The position numbers and the translations under genes were made by a program. The notes beneath the pieces were generated by a model. It did not search any database, was not told where the DNA came from, and saw only the letters and a program-made list of their open reading frames with translations. Source: Rebecca billardiae RCC1528 (lineage: Eukaryota; Haptophyta). From it: a DNA stretch of 64,000 nt. Of this stretch, positions 22,011-29,300 are shown in pieces; position 1 is the first letter of the stretch, and each line of letters starts with the position of its first letter. The DNA lies in the NCBI GenBank assembly GCA_965240325.2, contig OZ251233.1, forward strand, positions 1,116,001-1,180,000. Direction: 5' to 3'.

Positions 22011-23786
22011 TCACGCACCGCCGGCAGCCGCATCGCTGTCGTCACGCCTCCTGCCGGCGAGTGCATCCAACAGATTGACGCGCATGCGTGCTCCGATGCT
22101 GGCGGCTGGTACGGCGGGCCCCGTCGAGCGGGCCGGGCCTCGACAGACGCGCTCCGCTTCGCATCGCCACAGGGTACGCAGCTCGGCCGCGCGCACGACC
22201 TCGGCGGCGACTTGCCGCGTGGCGGAGGACCACTCCGCCGGCTGGACTTGGAGGCGCTCCGCGCGGTCACGCTCGTCGAACGCGCCGGCGCGCACCTCCG
22301 CCGAGCCGTTGTGGTACAGCACCTTCCACCGCTGCCGCGCAATCTCCGCCTGCATCTCGTGCAATCTCGCGCGATCTCGCTCGTACAGATCGCGCAGCAC
22401 GTCCAGAGGGTTCGGCGGGAGCGGCGACAGCTTCGCTTTCACGGCCGCCGCGTACGCGACGACGGCGCGCGGGTCGACCGAGACCGAGATGTTCTCCCAC
22501 GGCACCCCATGCCCCTCGCCCACGCCCGCCCCGGCCGGCTGCGGCTGAAACGGCAGGAACTCGAGGGGTACCAGGAAGACCGGAATGGACACGGCGGCGA
22601 GCGCGTCGTGCACGCGCGCGGACGTGACCGCGTCACCGGGCGGGACGATGGTGAAGAGCGTGCTCGCGTACTCGGCCGCGATGGCGCGCATCGCGGCCCA
22701 GGGGTCGGCCACGAAGTCCGGCATGGCTGGCAGCGCGCCCACCGCCGGCTCGCCCGCCGCCGTCGGCGCTCGCAGCCGCGAGAGGGCGACGGCCACAGCG
22801 GCGCGCACAGTCGCCGGCCGCGGGTCGGCTGGCGGCTGGCTGCCGCGCGCGATGGCCGCGGCTGCCTCGGCTGAGGTGGCGCAGTAGTGCTCGCGCACGG
22901 TGTGCGGGTTGTCCCACCGGTGGCACTTTTTCGTGCCCTCCCCCACCTGCGTCGCCAGCTTCGTCTTCGACGCGCGCAGCTCGGACGCGCTGCCTCTGAA
23001 GAGAAATGCTGTGACGGGAATGTAGTGGGGGGCCACGACGATGCGGCCGGTGGCGACGTCGTCGCGCCAGCGCGCGGTGCGGCCCTCCGTGGCGATGAGG
23101 ATCGAGCGCGCGAGCCGCGCGTACACCGAGCGCCCCGCCTCGGGGATCCCCCGCGCCTCCGAGCACTCCCAAGCCACCCGCGGCAGATCTGCCGAGTAAT
23201 GCGGTAAGGCATGCAGGTGCTCTCGGCCCGGCCACGAGGGCTGGCTGAAGAGCCAGCTGAGCGCGCGCTCGTACGTGGGGCAGGTGATCCAGGGCGTGTA
23301 CGCCTTGGGGTCCGCCAGGCAGCTCGTGTTCGCCGCGTCGAACGCCCCCTGCGCGCGCCACGCGTGGAGCGATCCCTTGAGGCTCATCAGTGGGAATTTG
23401 CGGTTCTGATGACGCGACTTGCGCAGGTCGTGGGCGGCGCAGAGCAAGAAGGGCGCGATCGGGAAGAAGGAGATGACGCGCTCCGCGTCCGCCGCGAGCG
23501 GCACCGGACTCGGCCCGCGCGGCACCCACTTGGGCAGCACCTTGGGCAGCTCGTGCGCGAGCACGTGCTCGACACCGCCGACGTCGTACGGCACGGCCGA
23601 CGGGCCGCTGCGCAGCGCTAGGCGGTAGCGCTGCGCCGCGCCGCTCGGCAGGCCGAGCTCCTTGAGCGGCACCTCGTAGGTGTGTAGCACCCACGGCTCG
23701 GCCGCGCCCGCGCCGCCCGCACCCGCGCCGCCCGCGACGGCGGAGAGGCCGGCGAGGAGCGCCCCCAGACGCATCAAGACCGCCAT
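22011..23786 (-). CDS. Exostosin-like glycosyltransferase (GT47 family)
   Basis: 591 residues, intronless, with an N-terminal signal sequence (~1-29, hydrophobic then Gly/Ala-rich). It should act in the Golgi or be secreted. The C-terminal half shows the exostosin pattern: a run ending in IPVFLVPLEFLPFQP, then VPWENISVSVD, with an acidic residue after the Trp as in plant GT47 and EXT proteins. The N-terminal half contains LHTYEVPL and FFPIAPFLLC segments in the place of the family's YVYxLP and FxxP motifs, so similarity is partial. Likely role: sugar transfer to cell-wall or surface polysaccharide; donor and acceptor unknown. A basic linker and Ala-rich tail end the protein. Its start is 60 bp from the divergent start of an unknown lumenal protein, suggesting co-expression. 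Confidence 0.68.
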   Translation of the reverse strand: MAVLMRLGALLAGLSAVAGGAGAGGAGAAEPWVLHTYEVPLKELGLPSGAAQRYRLALRSGPSAVPYDVGGVEHVLAHELPKVLPKWVPRGPSPVPLAADAERVISFFPIAPFLLCAAHDLRKSRHQNRKFPLMSLKGSLHAWRAQGAFDAANTSCLADPKAYTPWITCPTYERALSWLFSQPSWPGREHLHALPHYSADLPRVAWECSEARGIPEAGRSVYARLARSILIATEGRTARWRDDVATGRIVVAPHYIPVTAFLFRGSASELRASKTKLATQVGEGTKKCHRWDNPHTVREHYCATSAEAAAAIARGSQPPADPRPATVRAAVAVALSRLRAPTAAGEPAVGALPAMPDFVADPWAAMRAIAAEYASTLFTIVPPGDAVTSARVHDALAAVSIPVFLVPLEFLPFQPQPAGAGVGEGHGVPWENISVSVDPRAVVAYAAAVKAKLSPLPPNPLDVLRDLYERDRARLHEMQAEIARQRWKVLYHNGSAEVRAGAFDERDRAERLQVQPAEWSSATRQVAAEVVRAAELRTLWRCEAERVCRGPARSTGPAVPAASIGARMRVNLLDALAGRRRDDSDAAAGGA

Positions 23787-23846
23787 CGCGATTTACCGTC
23801 GCGGTAAAATCTGAGCAGGTGAAATCTGAGTGAACTGCATGCAGAC
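23787..23846. promoter_or_regulatory. 60-bp divergent promoter with 17-bp palindrome
   Basis: Between the GT47 and lumenal-protein start codons. TTTACCGTCGCGGTAAA (23792-23808) is two perfect 7-bp arms around a 3-bp centre, as expected for a dimeric binding site. AAATCTGAG occurs twice in direct orientation (23807-23815 and 23822-23830). Function is inferred from position only. Confidence 0.45.
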
Positions 23847-25847
23847 ATGCAGTTCGTCGTCGTCATGAAGCTACGATGGCTGCTCGCCGGCGCATTTTGG
23901 TGCTGCGGTGTGAGTCTGGTGGCGGCCGCGGGCGTCCCGGCGGCGCTGGACGGGCTGAACGTGACCGGGTACGAGTACCACCGGCACACCGCGCCAGCCG
24001 GCACGTCCTCACGCCCGGTCCCGCCGCCTCTTCCGCTCGCGCTCGTCGTGGCGCACCGCGAGCAGGTCCTCGGCTGCCACAGCTTTGAGCGCTTCCTCTC
24101 GGCGCGCTGGGAGACGGTCTTCGTGCTCGAGGAGGCGTTTTCGCGCGCGTGGCATCTCGCGGATCGGGTGCGCTCGGCGCCCGCCACGCTTGGCGCGCAC
24201 CTGCTCGAGCTCGGCGTCGACACTGGCGAGTGGCTCGCGCGCACCGCGGCGCTCAGACTCCTGCGCAGTCTCGGCCGAGAACCGCCGCTGCTCCTATCCA
24301 CCATGTGCGACATCCACCCGCTGCCGGCGTGGCACGCGCTGCATCTCCCGTTCGAGGCGCTCGTCGAGCGCTGGGTCGCGGCCTTCGTAGCCGAGTCCGC
24401 CGCGCGCCTCGGCGGCAGCTCGCTTGCAACGGCCCTTGACGAATCGGACTGGAAGGGGGCGACCTCCAACCTGCACACGTGCCGGGCGGCGTTCGCCAAG
24501 GCGCGGCGGCCGCTGCTCGCGATGAACACGCCGCTGCTCGAGACGCTGCCGCGCGCGGAGTCGCTCGTCGGCGCGGGCTTCCACTCCAAGGACATCGGCA
24601 GCTGGGTGCGACGCACCGCGAACGGCTCGCTGCCGTTCGGGCCGCGCCACGGCGGTGCGCCCGGTGCCGCCGCCTCCGCAGCCGCCGCTGCTGCCACCCC
24701 TGGAGCCGTGCCGTGGCTCTCCGACGTGTCGTTGTGGTTCGAGGACCACGCCGTGCTGTACAACACGAGCCTGCTGGGCGCAGCTCTCGAGGGCTGGCGC
24801 CTAGCACTCGCGACCACTGCCGCGGGGGTCAAGATGGTGCCTTGGCACGCGTGCAGACACGGGCTCTCACTCGCCAGGCAGAACGCGCTTCCGCAGTTTT
24901 ACGACCGAGCCTGGCCCACGCTGCACGCGGCGGGCGGGCCAGGCGGCGAGCGCACGCCGCTGCTCAACCGCAGCCTGTACGCGGGCGTGAGCATGCGCTT
25001 GATTCGCGCGCTCAACTTCCGCCTGCTCGCCGACGTCGGCTCGCCGCTCGGCTGCGCGCGCGACCTGCTGGGCATCCGAGCCGGCACCGGGCACACGATC
25101 GAAATCGCATGCCTCATCCCGAAGCGCAACCTCCATCCGAGCCACATGCCCAGCGCTGCGACGGACGCCGAGGCGCAGGCGCTTGCGCTGCAGGTGCTCC
25201 GCCTGATGGGGTACGTGCAGCTGGCGAGCACGGCACACGCGCTCTGGCTGTGGCGGCTGCCGCTCCCGCACGGCTACCGAGTGAGCTGGGTGGCCGAGCA
25301 CGACGCGCGTGCCGATCCCGGCGCGGTGCTGGCAACGGTCGCGGCGGCGCCGCCGGCGTGGCCGCACCACTTCGCGCTGATGGGCACACGAAAGTCCGAG
25401 CTTGGTGCAAACGCCCTGCTCGCGCACCCGCAGCAGCTCGCCTCCAGCCCTCCGCCGCGCGGCGCGTCCGGCTTCGCGGAGGGCGGCCGCTCGCCCGAGC
25501 ACAACCGCCGGCTGCGCTGGGAGACGCCCGGCGCGGGCGAGATCCTCCGGATCGAGCGGAACGCAAGTCTGCGCGGCGTGGCGTATCCGGCGCACGGCGA
25601 GGCCGACGGCCCCGAGTGGGGGCACGCGAAGATGAAGCCGCCCACTGGCGCGAAGGTGAGCGTCGCGCTGTGCAGCGCGCTCAGGAAGCTCCGCGCGCGG
25701 GAGGCCTCGGGGGCGATGGCCACGTCCAGTCCGACGGGCGCCGCCGCCCAGAGCCAGCCGCGGTTCGTGCTGCCGCACGATGGCCCGCGCGTCACTGCCA
25801 AGCACTGGCTCCGCGCGCTCAGCCCGCTTGAGCCCTTCTGTGCATAG
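23847..25847 (+). CDS. Unknown secreted/lumenal glycoprotein-like enzyme
   Basis: 666 residues, intronless. Residues 1-28 are a clear signal peptide or anchor (MKLRWLLAGAFWCC core). Five N-glycosylation sequons (NVT, NGS, NTS, NRS, NAS) and at least seven Cys fit a lumenal protein. The central part is well ordered: LLLSTMCDIHPLPAWHALHLP, WLSDVSLWFEDHAVLYNTSLLG and ALNFRLLADVGSPLGCARD show mixed alpha/beta character, and a HSKDIGSW segment precedes a short Ala-rich insert. I do not recognise the family. The shared 60-bp promoter with a GT47 enzyme and the lumenal features suggest a role in glycan synthesis or processing, but this is inference from context. High GC at third positions throughout supports real coding. 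Confidence 0.6.
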   Translation: MQFVVVMKLRWLLAGAFWCCGVSLVAAAGVPAALDGLNVTGYEYHRHTAPAGTSSRPVPPPLPLALVVAHREQVLGCHSFERFLSARWETVFVLEEAFSRAWHLADRVRSAPATLGAHLLELGVDTGEWLARTAALRLLRSLGREPPLLLSTMCDIHPLPAWHALHLPFEALVERWVAAFVAESAARLGGSSLATALDESDWKGATSNLHTCRAAFAKARRPLLAMNTPLLETLPRAESLVGAGFHSKDIGSWVRRTANGSLPFGPRHGGAPGAAASAAAAAATPGAVPWLSDVSLWFEDHAVLYNTSLLGAALEGWRLALATTAAGVKMVPWHACRHGLSLARQNALPQFYDRAWPTLHAAGGPGGERTPLLNRSLYAGVSMRLIRALNFRLLADVGSPLGCARDLLGIRAGTGHTIEIACLIPKRNLHPSHMPSAATDAEAQALALQVLRLMGYVQLASTAHALWLWRLPLPHGYRVSWVAEHDARADPGAVLATVAAAPPAWPHHFALMGTRKSELGANALLAHPQQLASSPPPRGASGFAEGGRSPEHNRRLRWETPGAGEILRIERNASLRGVAYPAHGEADGPEWGHAKMKPPTGAKVSVALCSALRKLRAREASGAMATSSPTGAAAQSQPRFVLPHDGPRVTAKHWLRALSPLEPFCA

Positions 25848-26387
25848 GACAGTGCGCTCTCAACGCGCAGCCGATGGTACATGTACACGGCGAGGGCGAT
25901 GCCGGATGGTTATGGGGGTACTTGCACTCTCGGGCGCCCGTGGCCCGTCGCGTGCCGCGCCGTGCTGGCTCCCGAGCCAGCACGGCGCGGCACGCGACGG
26001 GCCACGGGCGCCCGAGAGTGCAAGTACCCCCATAACCATCCTTGATATAGCACATACGAGCCCAAAATAGCCATAATCAACCAAATGACGAACCGACGTG
26101 TACTGTACTCTACCCGCATGTCTGTGGAGATACCCGGATGCGGGAAAGTGGTTGGGTTGGTTGCACCCACTCATATTCACCGTGCCGCTTCGACAGGCTG
26201 ACGGCAGTACAGCCGTATTCAGCAGCGACGAAGCGCAGCCCGAGCCCAACAGCCCGTCGTGTCAGGCTTGATCGTGCAGCACCTTGCACGAGCAAGGGCC
26301 TCGAGCTTGCTGACTGCCCGCCTTGTGCGCGCGGGGGGCGACACCGTGACGCTGCCGCGCACGCGAGTGGCGGCCTGCCCTCCGGGC
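25848..26387. other. Intergenic region containing a large palindrome
   Basis: Between the lumenal-protein stop and the ATG of the Pro-rich LRR gene. Apart from the 138-bp palindrome at 25904-26041 it is ordinary. The open + strand frame from about 26259 lacks an ATG before 26388. Confidence 0.5.
25904..26041. repeat. 138-bp near-perfect palindrome
   Basis: Two 68-base arms, perfectly complementary as far as I could check, around a 2-base centre (CC at 25972-25973). The outer ends read GGATGGTTATGGGGG and its complement; the inner part is GC-rich. It starts 56 bp after the stop codon of the lumenal-protein gene, so it may lie in that transcript's 3' UTR as a long hairpin. No flanking target duplication was found. 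Confidence 0.93.
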
Positions 26388-29300
26388 ATGCCGCCGCGCA
26401 GGGCGCGGGCGAGAGGGCCTGCGCTCCTCTCGCCGAGCCCTGCCTCGCCGAGGCTCCTGCGGGTGGCATGCCTGCTGCTGTGTGTTTGGGGAAGTGTGGC
26501 GAGCTCGCCGCCGACGCCTTCGCCGCCACCGCCACGACCGCCGCGACCGCCGCCTGCGCCGCCGCCGTCGCCACCTCCACCACCAACGCCACCTCCGTCG
26601 CCGCCACCGCCGAGCCCGCCGCCGAGCCCGCCGCCCAACCCTCCCCCGCCGCCGGCGCCGCCTCCGGGCGTGCCACCAGGATCGCCGCCACCACCGCCGA
26701 TGCCACCACCGCCGCCGCCGAGTCCGCCGACGCCCTCGCCGCCGCCGCCGCGGCCACCGTCGCCGCCGCCAGCAAACCCGCCGCCGTCGCAGCCTCCCTC
26801 GCCGCCGACCCCTCCGCCGCCCCCGTTCCCATCGCCGCCGCCGCCGCTTCCGCCGCCGACGCCGCCGCCGCCACGGCCGCCACCGGCACCGCCACCTCCG
26901 CCCCTGCCGTCGCCGCCGCCGCCGCTGCCGCCGCCACCGCCGCCCCCACCACACCCGCCCCCAGCGCCACCTCCGCCCCCTGCGCCCTCGCCGCCGCCGC
27001 CCTCGAGCCCACCTCCGCGGCCGCCGCCACCGCCACCGCCGAGCCCACCGCCGAGCCCTCCGCCGAGTTTGCCACCGTCGCCCCCGCCATCGCCCCCGCC
27101 ACCCAGCCCCCCGCCGTCGCCGCCGCCGTCGCCGCCGCCACCCCAACAGCCGCCCCTGCCGCCGCCGAGCCCGCCGCCGCCATCGCCGCCGCCGTCACCG
27201 CCGCCCAGCCCACCGCCGCCATCGCCGCCACCGTCGCCGCCGCCACCGTCTCCGCCACCGTCTCCACCGCCGAGTCCGCCGCCGCCCTCGCTGCCGCCCT
27301 CGCCACCGCCCAGCCCGCCGCCACCATCGCCGCCGCCATCGCCGCCGCCATCGCCGCCGCCGCCGCTCCCACCGCCGCCTCCGCCCTCGCCGCTCCCAAG
27401 CCTGCCACCTCCGCCGCCACCAAGCCCGCCGCCGAGCCCTCCGCCGAGCGGCCCTCCACCCCCGAGCCCGCCGCCGTCGGCGCCGCCGCACCCACCACCG
27501 CCCGGCTCGCCGCCGTCGGCGCCGCCGCACCCACCGCCTCCGCCGGTGCCCTCGCCGCCACCGCCATCGAGCCCGCCGCCCAGCTCGCCGCCTCCGTCGC
27601 CGCCCAGCCCGCCGCCGCCACCGGTGCCATCACCGCCGCCGCCGTCGAAGCCGCCGCCGAGCTCGCCGCCTCCGTCGCCGCCCAGCCCGCCACCGCCACC
27701 CGTGCCCTCGCCGCCACCGCCGTCGAAGCCGCCGCCCAGCTCGCCGCCAAACCCGCCGCCAACGCCACCGCCGCCACCGGTGCCATCACCGCCGCCGCCG
27801 TCGAAGCCGCCGCCGAGCTCGCCGCCTCCGTCGCCGCCCAGCCCGCCGCCGCCACCCGTGCCATCACCGCCACCGCCGTCGAAGCCGCCGCCGAGCTCGC
27901 CGCCGCCGTCGCCGCCCAGCCCGCCACCGCCGCCCGTGCCCTCGCCGCCACCGCCGTCGAGCCCGCCACCCAGCTCGCCGCCGAGGCCGCCGCCTCCGCC
28001 CACGCCCTCGCCGCCGCCGCCGTCGAAGCCGCCGCCGAGCTCGCCGCCTCCGTCGCCGCCCAGCCCGCCGCCGCCACCCGTGCCCTCGCCGCCACCGCCG
28101 TCGAGCCCGCCGCCCAGCACGCCACCTGAGCCCCCTCCCAAGCCGCCGCCCTCGGCGCCACCGCCGTCAGGCCCACCGCCCAGCCCGCCGTCCCCATCGC
28201 CGCCCAGCCCGCCGCCGCCGCCGGTGCCCTCGCCGCCGCCGCCGTCGAGCCCGCCGCCGAGCACGCCGCCTCGGTCGCCGCCCAGCACGCCGCCTCCGAG
28301 CGTGCCGCCCTCGCTGCCGCCGCGGCCGCCTCCCTCGCTCCCGCCGCACCCGCCGCCCAGCCTGCCGCCGCACCCACCACCGGCCGCGCCGCCGCCACCG
28401 CCGCCACCGGCGCCGCCGAGCGAGCCGCCGCCGAGCCCGCCGTCGCCCCCGCCCCCGCTGTCGCCCTCGCCGCCGTCGTCGCCTCTGCCGCCGCCCGCGC
28501 CACCGCGCGAACCGCCCGCGCCGCCCTCGCCGCCCTTGCCACCCTCGCCGCCGGCGAGCACGATCAGCGAGACCGCGCTCTTCCAGTCGTGCCTCGCCGC
28601 GTCGTCGGCGCCGCCGAGCACGCCACCGTGCACCGAGCTCGTGCTCAACGGCCGCGGCCTCGGCTCGACGATCCCGACCGAGCTCGGCGCCCTGACGGAG
28701 CTCGAGCGTCTCGAGCTCGCGGAGAACGAGCTGAGCGGGCGCGTGCCCACCGAGCTCGGCTCGCTGCTCGCGCTGCGCCGGCTGCGCGTCTCGAGCAACC
28801 GGCTCAGCCAGTCGCTGCCGACCGAGCTCGCGCGGCTGAGCCGCGTGCGCGAGGTGCTCCTCGGAAGCAACGCGCTGACGGGGTCGCTGCCCTCCGAGCT
28901 GGGCGCGAGTGGCGTGGGCGCGCTCGGCTGGCGCGCCGTGCGGCTGCTCCACGCGCCGAGCAACTCGCTGAGCGGCTCGCTCCCCACCGAGCTCGGCGCG
29001 CTGAGCGGTTTGACGAAGCTCGAGCTGAAGAAGAACCCGGCGCTCGGCGGCTGCGTGCCGACGGAGGTGGGCGGGCTGGGCGCGCTGGCGATGTGGGCGA
29101 CAGAGCGCACGGCGCTGGGCTGCGCGCTCCCCACGGAGCTTGGCCGACTCGGCGGCACGCTCGCCGCGCTGTACCTCGACCGCAGCGCGCACCTCGGCCG
29201 GCTGCCCACCGAGCTGGGCGAGCTGGGCAAGCTGACGCAGCTGCGCGCGCCAGACAACTCGCTGAGCGGGCCCCTGCCCACCGAGCTCGGCCGTCTGGAC

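Noticed and set aside
26110-28542. Ala-rich open frame on the minus strand
   Set aside because: A third reading of the same CCG-repeat DNA; composition only.
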